Assembly (NCBI GenBank): GCA_946886075.1
Contig: CAMPHR010000017.1
Location: 1-62,455 of the forward strand
Length of the DNA: 62,455 bases
Direction of reading: 5' to 3'
From: an uncultured Novosphingobium sp.
GTDB lineage: Bacteria > Pseudomonadota > Alphaproteobacteria > Sphingomonadales > Sphingomonadaceae
Shown: positions 15,943 through 24,682 of the stretch, piece by piece
Layout of the letters: each line of letters begins with the position of its first letter
How positions within the stretch are numbered: position 1 is the first letter of the stretch
Notes under the pieces: generated by a model
The model's input: the letters and a program-made list of their open reading frames with translations, nothing else
The model's database searches: none
Told to the model about the DNA's origin: nothing
Translations under genes and position numbers: made by a program

Positions 15943-18025
15943 GGCCGCATCCACATCCTTGCGGGTCCTTGTCAGCGCACCTTATGGCAGCGACGCCGAA
16001 AGCGTCGCGCGCCTCTTGCAAAGCGAAGGGCATGCCGTCCAGATCTGCCCGACGCTTGATGATGTGGCGAAAGCGATCGACGAGCAGACCGGCGTAGCGC
16101 TGGTCACCGAAGAAGCATTGTTGGCGAACCTCGAACCGCTACGGCTGGCTTTGGACGCACAGCCCGCCTGGTCCGACGTGCCCTTTGTCCTGCTCGCAGG
16201 CCGGCAGGCTGGCCGCTTTGCATCCAGTGAATCAGTCAGGCGGCGGCTGCCCGATAATGCGCTGAGCGTCATCCTGCTGGAAAGGCCGATCAGCGGAGAA
16301 TCGCTGGTCAGCGCCGTCGCCTCAGGCATCAGGGCGCGGCAGAAGCAATTGCTGATCCGTGACCAGTTCGCGGCGATCGATGCAGAACGCAGCCGGTTGA
16401 ACACGCTGCTCGAAAATCTGCCCGTCGGCGTCGCATTCGTGAACGCCGATGGCAGCACGCTGCTGTCCAATCCCGCCTTTCGCCGCTTCCTGCCCAGAGG
16501 AGAAATCCCCGCACGGCTGCCCAATGCCGAGGAAATGTGGGAAGGCTATGAAGAGGACGGCAGCCGGATCACCCGCGACCGCTTCGTAACCGTGCGCGCT
16601 CTTCGCGGCGAGCATGTGCCAGGCTTGGAGTTTCTCCACCATCCGGAGCAGGGCCCATCGGTATGGACGCGGGTCAGCGGTGTTCCGCTGCGCAACCCCG
16701 GCAGTTCGCGCGTGACCGGCTCCATCTCCGTCATTGTCGACATCGACGAACAGAAGCGGAGCCAGGAGGCGCTCGCGCAAGCCGCCCAGAAGCTCGAGCA
16801 GGAGGTCGATGCCCGCACGCGCGAATTGCGCGAGGCGCTGGCGCGGCTGGAGGCCGAAGCCGAAGAGCGGGCTCGCGCTGAGGAAGCGTTGCGCCAGGCG
16901 CAGAAGATGGAAGCGGTCGGCCAGCTGACCGGCGGCATCGCGCATGATTTCAACAATATGCTGACCGGCATCATTGGCGCGATCGACATATTGAAACGCC
17001 GGATCGCCACTGGCCGGTTGGACGATCTTGACCGCTTCATGGACGCCGCCAGCACGTCGGCGCAGCGGGCCGCGGGGCTGACGGCCCGGCTGCTCGCCTT
17101 TTCCAGGCGGCAATCGCTCGACAGCCGCCCCACCGATGTCGGCAAGCTGATCCACTCGCTGGAGGACCTGCTCCGCCGTACCATGAGTGAATCGATCGAG
17201 GTTGAAATCCTCTCCTCTTCCTCTTTGAGCCCGGCGCTGGTGGACGCCAACCAGCTCGAAAGCGCCATCATCAATCTCGCCATCAACGCCCGGGACGCCA
17301 TGCCCGACGGGGGCCGCCTGACGCTGTCCTGCGAGGAAGTGGAGCTGGACGAGGAATGTTTCGCCCGCAATCCCGGTATTTCGCCGGGCCGATACATCAT
17401 GGTCGGCGTGTCGGACACAGGCGTCGGCATCGACGGCGACACGCTGGACAAGGTGTTCGACCCTTTCTTTACCACCAAGCCGATCGGGCAGGGGACCGGT
17501 CTTGGCCTGTCGATGGTCTATGGTTTCGCCAAGCAGTCCAATGGCCTCGTTCGCATCGATTCTCAGGTGGGGGAGGGGACCAGGGTCACCATATTCCTTC
17601 CCATCGCCGATCTGCAGCCGCATGAAGAGCCCGCCGAAAGTGCCGCGATCCACCATGGCGATGGACAATCGGTGCTGCTGGTCGAAGATGATGAATCGGT
17701 CCGACTGCTTGTCCGCGATGTGCTGGAGGAGCTTGGATACAAGGCAACCGAAGCCGCCGACGGGCAGCAGGCGGTGCGCATCCTTGAATCCGGCCGTCGG
17801 TTCGACCTCATGATTTCGGACGTCGGCCTTCCCGGAATGAACGGGCGGCAATTGGCGGAGATCGCCCGGGAACATCTGCCCGACCTGCCGGTCCTGTTCG
17901 TCACCGGCTATGCCGAAGGTGCGGCGGTGCGGGGCGGATTCCTGTCGGACAATATGCAGATGATCACCAAGCCGTTCCAGATCGAAATGCTTTCCGCCCG
18001 CATTCGCGAGATGTTGGAAAGCTGA
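15935..18025 (+). CDS. Hybrid sensor histidine kinase with N-terminal pseudo-receiver
   Basis: A 696-residue cytoplasmic kinase starting at a GTG inside the end of the KaiC-like gene. Order: degenerate receiver-like domain (8-135), PAS (about 150-275), coiled coil (275-325), HisKA with phospho-acceptor His337 in GGIAHDFNNML, HATPase with NLAINARDAMPDGG and DTGVGI and a GTGLGLSMVYG lid, and a C-terminal receiver with the acidic patch VEDDES and phospho-Asp in ISDVGLPG (about residue 628). No membrane segment is present, so its signal is internal, perhaps delivered by the KaiC-like partner. The N-terminal receiver lacks an obvious phospho-Asp. Confidence 0.93.
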   Translation: MHKAASTSLRVLVSAPYGSDAESVARLLQSEGHAVQICPTLDDVAKAIDEQTGVALVTEEALLANLEPLRLALDAQPAWSDVPFVLLAGRQAGRFASSESVRRRLPDNALSVILLERPISGESLVSAVASGIRARQKQLLIRDQFAAIDAERSRLNTLLENLPVGVAFVNADGSTLLSNPAFRRFLPRGEIPARLPNAEEMWEGYEEDGSRITRDRFVTVRALRGEHVPGLEFLHHPEQGPSVWTRVSGVPLRNPGSSRVTGSISVIVDIDEQKRSQEALAQAAQKLEQEVDARTRELREALARLEAEAEERARAEEALRQAQKMEAVGQLTGGIAHDFNNMLTGIIGAIDILKRRIATGRLDDLDRFMDAASTSAQRAAGLTARLLAFSRRQSLDSRPTDVGKLIHSLEDLLRRTMSESIEVEILSSSSLSPALVDANQLESAIINLAINARDAMPDGGRLTLSCEEVELDEECFARNPGISPGRYIMVGVSDTGVGIDGDTLDKVFDPFFTTKPIGQGTGLGLSMVYGFAKQSNGLVRIDSQVGEGTRVTIFLPIADLQPHEEPAESAAIHHGDGQSVLLVEDDESVRLLVRDVLEELGYKATEAADGQQAVRILESGRRFDLMISDVGLPGMNGRQLAEIAREHLPDLPVLFVTGYAEGAAVRGGFLSDNMQMITKPFQIEMLSARIREMLES

Positions 18026-18097
18026 ACCGATGTCGTGCCGCCGTGCGACCAACGGGCCGTTGGATCGTTAAGCCCATAAGGACCTGAGGAGCAGGAT

Positions 18098-18469
18098 ATG
18101 CCCGCTGTCGGATGGAAACTGGATGAGGCGGAGCGCTCGTCGCTGCTCGATCGCTTTGCGCCGTTATGGCCGGACGTCATCGCCGACCACATAACGCTGG
18201 AGTCCGGCGTGGCGGAGGACGCGCCACTGCCCGAACCACAGCAGGCCCAGATTGTCGGCAGCATCAGTGACGGGGAAGGGCTGCAGGCGCTGATCGTCGT
18301 CGTTGGCGGCCATAGCGGACGACCCGATGGCGGCACCTTTCACATCACCTGGTCGCTAGACCGCTCCCGGGGCCGCGAGCCAGTGCAGAGCAATGATGTC
18401 ATCGCGGACCTCGGCTGGCGGCGCTTGCCCGATCCAGTGCCGATCAGGACCACGCCCGCGCGCTTCTAG
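18098..18469 (+). CDS. Hypothetical protein
   Basis: A 123-residue soluble protein with no recognised domain. Its segment GTFHITWSLDRSRGREPVQSND is compact and charged, and the C-terminus is Pro-rich. The start at 18098 follows GAGGAGCAGG. It lies 72 bp after the kinase gene on the same strand and may be cotranscribed. It is kept because the length, ribosome site and codon use look like a real gene. Confidence 0.6.
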   Translation: MPAVGWKLDEAERSSLLDRFAPLWPDVIADHITLESGVAEDAPLPEPQQAQIVGSISDGEGLQALIVVVGGHSGRPDGGTFHITWSLDRSRGREPVQSNDVIADLGWRRLPDPVPIRTTPARF

Positions 18470-18487
18470 GATGGGTCAGTAGTTGGA

Positions 18488-18664
18488 CTATCCCTGATAA
18501 TTGCCCGCGACATTGTTGCCGGCTTCCTGATTGTCCTGCAATTCCTCGCCATGCCATACATTGCGGCCGATGAAGAGGATCGCAATGATGACGGCAATGA
18601 TCAGGACGATCAGCACTGCTGCCCGTCCTGCTCTAAACGGGGGCGGTGGATCGATCCGGTTCAT
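18488..18664 (-). CDS. Small single-pass membrane protein (58 aa)
   Basis: A 58-residue open frame reading MNRIDPPPPFRAGRA, then a strongly hydrophobic helix (AVLIVLIIAVIIAILFIG), then an acidic, Asn/Gln-rich tail. The positive-inside rule puts the N-terminus in the cytoplasm. It ends the DUF4142-DUF3606 run on the minus strand, starting 6 bp after the DUF3606 stop. The clean topology and context argue that it is real, despite its size. Confidence 0.65.
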   Translation of the reverse strand: MNRIDPPPPFRAGRAAVLIVLIIAVIIAILFIGRNVWHGEELQDNQEAGNNVAGNYQG

Positions 18665-18670
18665 GGCGGG

Positions 18671-18877
18671 TCATCGATTGCGGTCGATATAGTCGGCCAC
18701 CGCATTGACGCTGTGCCCGACCTTCTCCACCGCATCTTCCAATTGACGCCGCGATGCCGAGAAGCGTTGCGACCAATATTGCACTTCCAGATCCTCGTTC
18801 AGCGACACATGCTTCAGATCGCGAGGTATCGGCGGGCCTTGGCCCTGAGCGGCTGGGTGTAATTCGATAGTAGGCAT
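18671..18877 (-). CDS. DUF3606 domain protein
   Basis: A 68-residue cytoplasmic protein. VSLNEDLEVQYWSQRFSASR, followed by LEDAVEKVGHSVNAVADYI, is the characteristic pattern of DUF3606, a small helical domain common in alphaproteobacterial stress regulons and of unknown biochemical role. It lies 23 bp downstream of the DUF4142 gene. Confidence 0.82.
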   Translation of the reverse strand: MPTIELHPAAQGQGPPIPRDLKHVSLNEDLEVQYWSQRFSASRRQLEDAVEKVGHSVNAVADYIDRNR

Positions 18878-18900
18878 GGCGATCTATCTGTCCTGAATAA

Positions 18901-19398
18901 TCAATGTGCGTGCATCGCCTTGCCGTCGAGCATGTCGATATGATGCTGCACGACGGGGACGATCTGCGCGGCTGCGGCTTTCAGGGGCGCGGCCGATCCG
19001 CTCGCGGCATAGCTTTGGTGCAATTTCAGCGCGGCGCTGTGTGCTGCCTTCTGCTGTTCCCAATATAGCTGGTCGCGCGCTGCGCCCATTGCCTTGGTAA
19101 GCGATGCGATCTTGGTCCGTTGATCAGGTGACATTTGCGGCGGCGCTGGCTTGACGCCCGACTTTGCGGCCGCGGCCTTCACCATGCCCGTGCTCTTGGC
19201 ATGATCCTGCACCATCATCGTGGCGAACGACCGCACCTTTGCGTCGCGGGTGGTGCGAAGAACCAGCTTGCTCGACGTTTGTTCGAACAGGTCGCTCGCC
19301 CCTGCCGCCGCCACATAGGCCGATGGCGTCTGTGCGACGGCGGCGGCAGGCAGGGCTGCGAACAATGCAGCGATCATCATCGGTGTTCTTGCTGTCAT
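18901..19398 (-). CDS. DUF4142 periplasmic protein
   Basis: A 165-residue secreted protein. A signal peptide (ending about AAAVAQ) precedes a four-helix, ferritin-like DUF4142 domain: YVAAAGASDLFEQTSSKLVL, FATMMVQDHAKSTGMV and YWEQQKAAHSAALKLHQSYA, ending VQHHIDMLDG. The helices carry conserved Asp/His residues. The family is often general-stress controlled; its function is unsettled. First gene of a three-gene minus-strand unit, divergent from the catalase. Confidence 0.85.
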   Translation of the reverse strand: MTARTPMMIAALFAALPAAAVAQTPSAYVAAAGASDLFEQTSSKLVLRTTRDAKVRSFATMMVQDHAKSTGMVKAAAAKSGVKPAPPQMSPDQRTKIASLTKAMGAARDQLYWEQQKAAHSAALKLHQSYAASGSAAPLKAAAAQIVPVVQHHIDMLDGKAMHAH

Positions 19399-19420
19399 GG
19401 GCTACTCCTCTTGGCATTAG

Positions 19421-19445
19421 AGCGAGTGCCGGCGGATCATGTTCC
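19421..19445 (-). promoter_or_regulatory. Near-consensus EcfG-type promoter for the DUF4142 operon
   Basis: Read on the minus strand, GGAAC (19445-19441), 16 bp, then CGCT (19424-19421). This is one base off the EcfG -10 element CGTT. It ends 22 bp before the DUF4142 start codon, a reasonable leader length. Confidence 0.45.
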
Positions 19446-19603
19446 AGAGCCGCCGGGCAAAGTTGATAACCTGCATTATGCGGGGCTGAATTCATGCCCA
19501 TTGGACGGTTGAGGGCGGAACAACGCGGCTGCTGGCGGGTCTGGGGCAGGGAGCGGGGAAGACCTTCCCCAAGCTGCAACCATCTGCATCAGGAGAGCGC
19601 CGC

Positions 19604-21769
19604 ATGGCCCGGAAGATCGGTGAGGACAAAGGCGCGAAGAGCGCCGCTCGCGAATTTGAGACAAAGATTGGGGCAGGCGGCGAGCTGCATCAGATTGCGG
19701 GCTCGTCAGGCGATGTCCTGACCACGCAGCAAGGTGTTCCCGTTGCCGACGACCAGAACAGCCTGAAGGTCGGCGAGCGCGGCCCGACGCTGCTGGAAGA
19801 CTTCCACTTCCGCGAAAAGATCTTCCACTTCGATCATGAACGCATTCCCGAGCGCGTCGTCCATGCGCGCGGCTTTGGCGCCCATGGCACCTTCACCCTC
19901 AATGAGAGCCTGGAGGAGTTCACCACCGCCAAGGTGCTGACCGAAGTGGGCGAGCAGACGCCGATGTTCGTTCGCTTCTCGACCGTGGCGGGCAGCAAGG
20001 GCTCGTTCGATCTTGCCCGCGACGTGCGTGGCTTTGCGGCCAAATTCTATACCAAGGAAGGCAATTGGGACATTGTCGCCAACAATATCCCGGTCTTCTT
20101 CATTCAGGACGCGATCAAATTTCCCGATCTCGTCCATGCAGCAAAGCCCGCGCCCGACCGGGGCTTCCCGCAGGCGCAGACGGCGCATGACAATTTCTGG
20201 GACTTCATCACCCTGACGCCTGAGTCGATGCACATGATCATGTGGACCATGTCCGACCGCGCGATCCCGCGCTCCTTCCGTTTCATGGAAGGGTTCGGCG
20301 TTCACAGCTTCCGGCTGATTAATGCGGAAGGGAAGGGGACCTTCGTCAAGTTCCACTTCAAGCCCAAGCAGGGCCTGCAATCGGTGCTGTGGAACGAAGC
20401 GCTGAAGATCAACGGGGCCGACCCCGATTTCCACCGCCGCGACCTGTGGGACGCGATCGACCTCGGCAATCCGCCTGAGTGGGACTTGGGCGTCCAGATT
20501 TTCGACGATGATTTCGCCGATCAGTTCGAATTCGACGTCCTCGACCCGACCAAGATCATCCCGGAGGAGCAGATCCCGGTCCGCCGCATCGGCAGTTTCG
20601 TCCTCGACAATCATGTCGACAATTTCTTCGCGGAAACGGAACAGGTCGCCTTCTGCACGCAAAATGTCGTCCCGGGCATTGGCTTTTCCAACGATCCGCT
20701 GCTCCAGGGACGCAATTTCTCCTATCTCGACACGCAATTGAAGCGGCTTGGTTCGCCCAACTTCACCCACATCCCGATCAATCAGCCGCGCGGCTGCCCC
20801 GTCCATAATTTCCAGCAGGACGGCCATATGGCGATGAACAACCCCAAGGGCCGGGTGAATTATGAGCCCAACAGCTGGGGCGGCCCGCGCGAGTCCCCCG
20901 ATCGCGGTTACCGCCACTTCGCCGCGGGAGAGGCAGGGCCCAAGCTCCAGATCCGCTCGCCCAGCTTCAACGACCATTACAGCCAGGCGCGTCAGTTCTT
21001 CATCAGCCAGACGCCGATCGAACAAAAGCATATCGGTGACGCGCTGGTGTTCGAGCTGTCGAAGTGCGAGCGTGTGGATATCAGGCAAAAGATGGTCGCG
21101 CACCTGCGCAACATCGATGAAACGCTCGCGACCGTCGTAGCGGGCGGGCTGGGCTTGCCCAAGCTGCCCGATCCCGCTCCTGCCGCCGCCACGCCGCGCA
21201 CGGACCTTCCACCATCCGACGCGCTCAGCATCGTCAAGAACGGCCCGGAAAGCTTTGCCGGGCGTAAGCTTGGCATATTGGTCAGCGATGGCGCGCCGGT
21301 CGAGCTGGTCAAGGCGCTGACCAAGGAGATCAAGCGCCTGGGTGCCGTTTACGAGATCATCGCGCCGAAGACCGCAGGCGCGATGCTTGACGATGGCACG
21401 ATCGCCGAAGCCAAGCAGAAGATCGATGGCGGGCCGTCCGTCCTGTATGACGCCGTTGCCTTGATCCTGTCAGCCGATGGAGCGGCGCAACTCACCATGG
21501 ACAAGGCGGCGAAGGATTTCGTCAGCGACGCCCATGCGCATTGCAAATTCATCGCCTATGTCGATGATGCACTGCCCCTCATCGAGCGCGCAGGCATCCT
21601 CCCGGCGGATATGGACGACGGCTATGTGCGGCTGGAAGGGCCTGACGATGTCGAACCTTTCCTGACGCTCTGCGCACAAGTCCGGCTCTGGGATCGCGAG
21701 TTCGAGGTTGATCTCGACGCACCTGGGTTCCTGGCTGCGCAAGCCGCCGCCACGCCACCATCGCCGTGA
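19604..21769 (+). CDS. katE: Catalase HPII, large-subunit clade with C-terminal DJ-1-like domain
   Basis: A 721-residue haem catalase that disproportionates hydrogen peroxide. The catalytic His is in [13 protein letters not shown], the distal Asn in [15 protein letters not shown], and the proximal haem-ligand Tyr in [13 protein letters not shown]. After the core (to about residue 520) is a flavodoxin/DJ-1-like C-terminal domain starting at [15 protein letters not shown], which defines the large-subunit clade. The start at 19604 follows CAGGAGAGC. It is divergent from the DUF4142 operon and beside other stress genes. A Crp/Fnr gene follows. Confidence 0.96.
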   Translation: MARKIGEDKGAKSAAREFETKIGAGGELHQIAGSSGDVLTTQQGVPVADDQNSLKVGERGPTLLEDFHFREKIFHFDHERIPERVVHARGFGAHGTFTLNESLEEFTTAKVLTEVGEQTPMFVRFSTVAGSKGSFDLARDVRGFAAKFYTKEGNWDIVANNIPVFFIQDAIKFPDLVHAAKPAPDRGFPQAQTAHDNFWDFITLTPESMHMIMWTMSDRAIPRSFRFMEGFGVHSFRLINAEGKGTFVKFHFKPKQGLQSVLWNEALKINGADPDFHRRDLWDAIDLGNPPEWDLGVQIFDDDFADQFEFDVLDPTKIIPEEQIPVRRIGSFVLDNHVDNFFAETEQVAFCTQNVVPGIGFSNDPLLQGRNFSYLDTQLKRLGSPNFTHIPINQPRGCPVHNFQQDGHMAMNNPKGRVNYEPNSWGGPRESPDRGYRHFAAGEAGPKLQIRSPSFNDHYSQARQFFISQTPIEQKHIGDALVFELSKCERVDIRQKMVAHLRNIDETLATVVAGGLGLPKLPDPAPAAATPRTDLPPSDALSIVKNGPESFAGRKLGILVSDGAPVELVKALTKEIKRLGAVYEIIAPKTAGAMLDDGTIAEAKQKIDGGPSVLYDAVALILSADGAAQLTMDKAAKDFVSDAHAHCKFIAYVDDALPLIERAGILPADMDDGYVRLEGPDDVEPFLTLCAQVRLWDREFEVDLDAPGFLAAQAAATPPSP

Positions 21770-21908
21770 AGCCAAACTTAATGGTGCGGACGACTGGTCG
21801 TCCGTCCGCACCACCTCACCGCAACAACTTAATGACTCCAACATGGGTAAAGGGTCACTGACCTATTTAGGCTATGGTCTTCATGGGGGCTCAACAGGGG
21901 AATCGCCC

Positions 21909-22547
21909 ATGTTAGGCCAAGTTGCGGTTAACGAATCCCATTGCCATTTCCGCCCGCATCAGTTTCTCGCCCGGGAGGATGAGCAGCCTGAATCGATATT
22001 CCGCATCGATGAAGGATGGGCCTGCCGTTACCGTTTGCTGCCTGATGGCCGCCGTCAGATCACCGGCCTTTACCTGCCCGGTGACATTTGCGAGCCGCAT
22101 TGGGCGCTGGGCAAGCGCCCGTCCCAGCCGATCGTCGCGCTTACCAATGTGCGTGCGGCGCGCCTCTCCTGCACCTCGCAGGGCTCCTTCCCGGCGGAAA
22201 CACAGCAGGCCTGCTGGAAAAGCCTTGCCGAAGTCATAGAGCGACAAACCAATTGGCTCGTCACCCTGGGCCGCAAGACCGCGCTGGAGCGGCTTGCCCA
22301 TCTGCTGCTGGAGTTATTCGAACGGATGCGGGCGTCCGGTCTGACTTATGGCCAGCAATGCGCGATGCCGCTTACCCAAATGGAAATCGCGGATATCACC
22401 GGGCTGACGCCGGTGCATGTAAACCGGACGCTTCAGACCATGCGCGCGCGCGGGCTGGTTGAATTGCAATCCAAATGGCTGCGCATCCCCGACCTTGCAT
22501 CCTTGCGCGATGCGGCGGCGCTCACCACCAATGAGATGCTGGTCTGA
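21909..22547 (+). CDS. Crp/Fnr-family transcription regulator
   Basis: A cytoplasmic regulator of 212 residues from the ATG at 21909 (after GGGGA). The N-terminal half is a cNMP-binding-like jelly roll (FRPHQFLAREDEQPESIFRIDEGWACRY, then GRRQITGLYLPGDICEP). The C-terminal winged helix has MPLTQMEIADITGLTPVHVNRTLQTMRARGLVE as recognition region. No cysteine cluster typical of FNR is present, and cAMP-contact residues are not conserved, so the ligand is unknown. Starts at 21843 and 21708 are possible, but the latter overlaps the catalase gene. Confidence 0.88.
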   Translation: MLGQVAVNESHCHFRPHQFLAREDEQPESIFRIDEGWACRYRLLPDGRRQITGLYLPGDICEPHWALGKRPSQPIVALTNVRAARLSCTSQGSFPAETQQACWKSLAEVIERQTNWLVTLGRKTALERLAHLLLELFERMRASGLTYGQQCAMPLTQMEIADITGLTPVHVNRTLQTMRARGLVELQSKWLRIPDLASLRDAAALTTNEMLV

Positions 22548-22565
22548 GCGCCGCGCCAGGCATGA

Positions 22566-22796
22566 TCAGCGTTGTGCACCTTCATGATCGGATTGGGTGC
22601 CGGTCTGCGGCTGCACCTTGTCCTGCTTCGTCACCCGCGTGGGTTCGGGATCACCGCCCCGCGATGACTTCTCCTCGTCACGCGATCCGACATCCCGGGC
22701 GAGGCTTCCGCCTGCCGCGCTGCCCTGGCCGGGAGCGGGCGGATCATCATGCAGGTCCGCATCGTCGCGGCCTTCACTGCGATTGTGATTTTCCAT
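22566..22796 (-). CDS. Tiny hydrophilic disordered protein 3
   Basis: About 76 residues, very rich in Asp, Gly, Gln, Ser and charged residues (MENHNRSEGRDDADLHDDPP onward), with no hydrophobic core. It would be intrinsically disordered. The frame overlaps the end of the preceding small gene by 23 bp. Alternative ATGs at 22811, 22805 and 22802 leave the start uncertain. It is the last of three such genes after the hemerythrin-like gene. Confidence 0.5.
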   Translation of the reverse strand: MENHNRSEGRDDADLHDDPPAPGQGSAAGGSLARDVGSRDEEKSSRGGDPEPTRVTKQDKVQPQTGTQSDHEGAQR

Positions 22797-23049
22797 CGTC
22801 ATCATCGTCATCCTGTCCTTGCTGAGCGGACCCGCCAGAGACGGGATCGCTGTCATAATCTTCCGGATTGCCGCCGCCGCCTGCCGCGGCGCCGCTTCCC
22901 TCGACGACGCCTGAACCCTCGCGCGCCCGGTGGCCGCGATTATCGCCGCGACCAGTGGAGAGGGGGAGGGGGGTGTCCGCCCCGATATTGGCGTCCTCAT
23001 CCCCTTGGTAGATGGGCGGAAGGCCCGGCGAACGCTTGTCCTTATCCAT
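22774..23049 (-). CDS. Tiny hydrophilic disordered protein 2
   Basis: A 91-residue acidic protein beginning MDKDKRSPGLPPIYQGDEDA and ending in a poly-Asp run and GKSQSQ. It contains SDPVSGGSAQ, matching RDPVSGGSIP in the neighbouring protein 1, so the two may be diverged duplicates. It overlaps protein 1 by 8 bp, suggesting translational coupling. No family recognised; its disordered, charged make-up resembles hydrophilin-type stress proteins. Confidence 0.55.
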   Translation of the reverse strand: MDKDKRSPGLPPIYQGDEDANIGADTPLPLSTGRGDNRGHRAREGSGVVEGSGAAAGGGGNPEDYDSDPVSGGSAQQGQDDDDDDGKSQSQ

Positions 23050-23302
23050 CCGACCGGCGCGACTTTTCGCCCGCGCCCTCCTGGCCGGCGCGGCTGTCCT
23101 GCTCCTCGCCGCGCCGCGTCATGGTTTCGGGATTATAGTTGGACGGTATGCTTCCGCCGCTCACCGGATCACGCTCCGGTTCCCGGTCGAGCGTAGCACT
23201 GGGCCGCCGCGCTGCGCCCGGTGGCTGGTTCTCCGTCGAGATATTGGGATTGCCCGTCTGCTGCGTCGGCACATCGCGCTTGCTGCGAGTGGGGTCGTTC
23301 AT
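23042..23302 (-). CDS. Tiny hydrophilic disordered protein 1
   Basis: An 86-residue protein rich in Arg, Pro, Asn, Gln and Glu (MNDPTRSKRDVPTQQTGNPN onward), containing RDPVSGGSIPSNYNPET. It begins 22 bp after the hemerythrin-like gene on the same strand, so it probably belongs to the same EcfG-controlled transcript. Likely unstructured; no enzyme motif seen. Confidence 0.6.
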   Translation of the reverse strand: MNDPTRSKRDVPTQQTGNPNISTENQPPGAARRPSATLDREPERDPVSGGSIPSNYNPETMTRRGEEQDSRAGQEGAGEKSRRSDG

Positions 23303-23324
23303 ATCCTGTCTCCCAAGGCGAGGC

Positions 23325-23900
23325 TTAGGCGAGCTTCAGCCCTTCCTGGTTCATGCGGCGCGTCAGCGTGCTGATTTCCTTCTCGCTCAACGCCTGCTTC
23401 AAGCGAGGGAAAAGCTCCTGCTCCTCGCGCCGGATATGCTCTTCGATATCGCGGCGAAATTGGGCGAGCTTCGCCTGAAAGGCCGTATGGTCGCGCGTCA
23501 GGTCGGTCAGCTCGTACAGATATTGCTTCACATAGCCATGGTCGCTGTTGAGCGCGTCCGCCTCTTCCCGCATGCCCGCTTCGCGCATCGCCGCGTAGAT
23601 GGCGTTTTCCTCCTCCATCGCATGCTTGCCGAGCGCATGTTTGAGCTGAGTCAGCAACATGCTGCGCTTGCCGTTGGCGTCGGGACCTAAGTCCCGCAGC
23701 TTGTCGAACAGCGCGAGCGTCATCTTGTGCTCCAGCGCCAGTGCCTTGTCCCAATCGCCTGCGAGTGCGGTCGGCGCCTGCACGGCGAGCTTCCGCCCGG
23801 CTGCTCCGAGCAGCGCGAGACCAGCCCCGATGCCTGCGCCGATCAGGGCTTCGCGGTTTGAACCATGGGTGAAACGACGAAAGGGTGCATGTGCGCCCAT
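23325..23900 (-). CDS. Hemerythrin HHE-domain protein
   Basis: A 191-residue protein with a non-haem di-iron hemerythrin-like four-helix bundle. Ligand-type residues are spread as LALEHKMTLALFDKL, KHALGKHAMEEENAIY, DHGYVKQYL and DHTAFQAKLAQFRRDIEEHIRREEQELFP (H...HxxxE...H...HxxxE). A short hydrophobic helix (about residues 16-35, ALIGAGIGAGLALLGAAG) may anchor it. The ATG at 23900 follows GGAGGATCATC; an upstream ATG at 23933 has no ribosome site and overlaps the promoter. Such proteins sense or buffer oxygen, NO or iron. Confidence 0.85.
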   Translation of the reverse strand: MGAHAPFRRFTHGSNREALIGAGIGAGLALLGAAGRKLAVQAPTALAGDWDKALALEHKMTLALFDKLRDLGPDANGKRSMLLTQLKHALGKHAMEEENAIYAAMREAGMREEADALNSDHGYVKQYLYELTDLTRDHTAFQAKLAQFRRDIEEHIRREEQELFPRLKQALSEKEISTLTRRMNQEGLKLA

Positions 23901-23931
23901 GATGATCCTCCATCTGCCTGAATGGACGGAC

Positions 23932-23956
23932 AACGGCCCTCGACCCGCCCCGTTCC
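23932..23956 (-). promoter_or_regulatory. EcfG-type promoter of the hemerythrin operon
   Basis: On the minus strand, GGAAC (23956-23952), 16 bp, CGTT (23935-23932). This is an exact match to the general stress consensus, 31 bp before the hemerythrin start codon. Confidence 0.75.
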
Positions 23957-24025
23957 GCCTCCAGAACGCGACACGAGAAACCGTCTAACGCAGGTTAGCG
24001 AGGCGCGATTTTCACGGGCCGGGAC

Positions 24026-24050
24026 GGAACGGGCATGGCCGCGGCTGGTT
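24026..24050 (+). promoter_or_regulatory. Near-consensus EcfG-type promoter of the SRPBCC-ADH-SDR operon
   Basis: GGAAC (24026-24030), 16 bp, GGTT (24047-24050). It differs from CGTT by one base and ends about 40 bp before the SRPBCC gene. It lies back to back with the exact EcfG site of the hemerythrin operon, so the two would form a divergent stress promoter pair. Confidence 0.5.
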
Positions 24051-24091
24051 GGCGGGGGATCAGCAGACACCGCAATCGAAAGGAGCGCAGC

Positions 24092-24682
24092 ATGGCAGAC
24101 ATGACGCCGGGCCAGCAGGACGACGCCCCGCGCCTGACCGCAAAGGACAAGGAAGAACGGGCTGGCGCATTAGCAGGCTTGTCCGAAGCGACGGGCAGCG
24201 ACGTCACCGGCAAGACGGTGACGATCAATCGCCCCCGGCAAGAAATTTACGATTTCTGGCGCGACTTTTCGAACCTGCCGCAGGTGATGGACAATGTCGT
24301 GTCGATCGAAAAGCTGGACGACCGCCGGTCCCACTGGACGGTGAAGGCGCCGGGCGGCGGCACGGTCAGCTGGACTTCGCTGGTGACCGATGACCGCCCC
24401 GGCGAACTCATTGCCTGGACCTCGGAAGAGGATGCCGACGTGCCCAATAGCGGCCGGATCGAGTTTCGCGACGCTCCCGGAGATCGCGGCACATGGGTCA
24501 CGGCCACCATTCTCTACGATCCGCCCGCAGGCATCATCGGCAAGGTCATCGCCAAGATGTTCCAGCGCGAACCGCACATTCAGGCGCGGCGCGACCTGCG
24601 GCGCTTGAAGCAACTGATGGAAACCGGCGAAATCGCCACCGCGTCCTGGACCCGGGCACAATATGAGGAGGAGCAGAACTGA
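24092..24682 (+). CDS. SRPBCC (START-like) domain protein
   Basis: A 196-residue protein with a helix-grip ligand-binding fold of the polyketide cyclase/COQ10 type: [21 protein letters not shown], then [33 protein letters not shown] and [16 protein letters not shown], ending [21 protein letters not shown]. It probably binds a hydrophobic molecule. The start at 24092 follows AAAGGAGCG. Its stop overlaps the start of the alcohol dehydrogenase gene (TGATG), so the two are coupled. Confidence 0.85.
   Translation: MADMTPGQQDDAPRLTAKDKEERAGALAGLSEATGSDVTGKTVTINRPRQEIYDFWRDFSNLPQVMDNVVSIEKLDDRRSHWTVKAPGGGTVSWTSLVTDDRPGELIAWTSEEDADVPNSGRIEFRDAPGDRGTWVTATILYDPPAGIIGKVIAKMFQREPHIQARRDLRRLKQLMETGEIATASWTRAQYEEEQN

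Noticed and set aside
16322..18052. 576-codon minus-strand frame opposite the histidine kinase
   Set aside because: Shadow of a gene with unmistakable HisKA, ATPase and receiver motifs.
19517..19541. EcfG promoter for the catalase gene
   Set aside because: GGAAC is present at 19517-19521, but no CGTT-like element lies 16-17 bp downstream.
19706..21103. 465-codon minus-strand frame opposite the catalase gene
   Set aside because: Shadow frame; the catalase assignment is certain.
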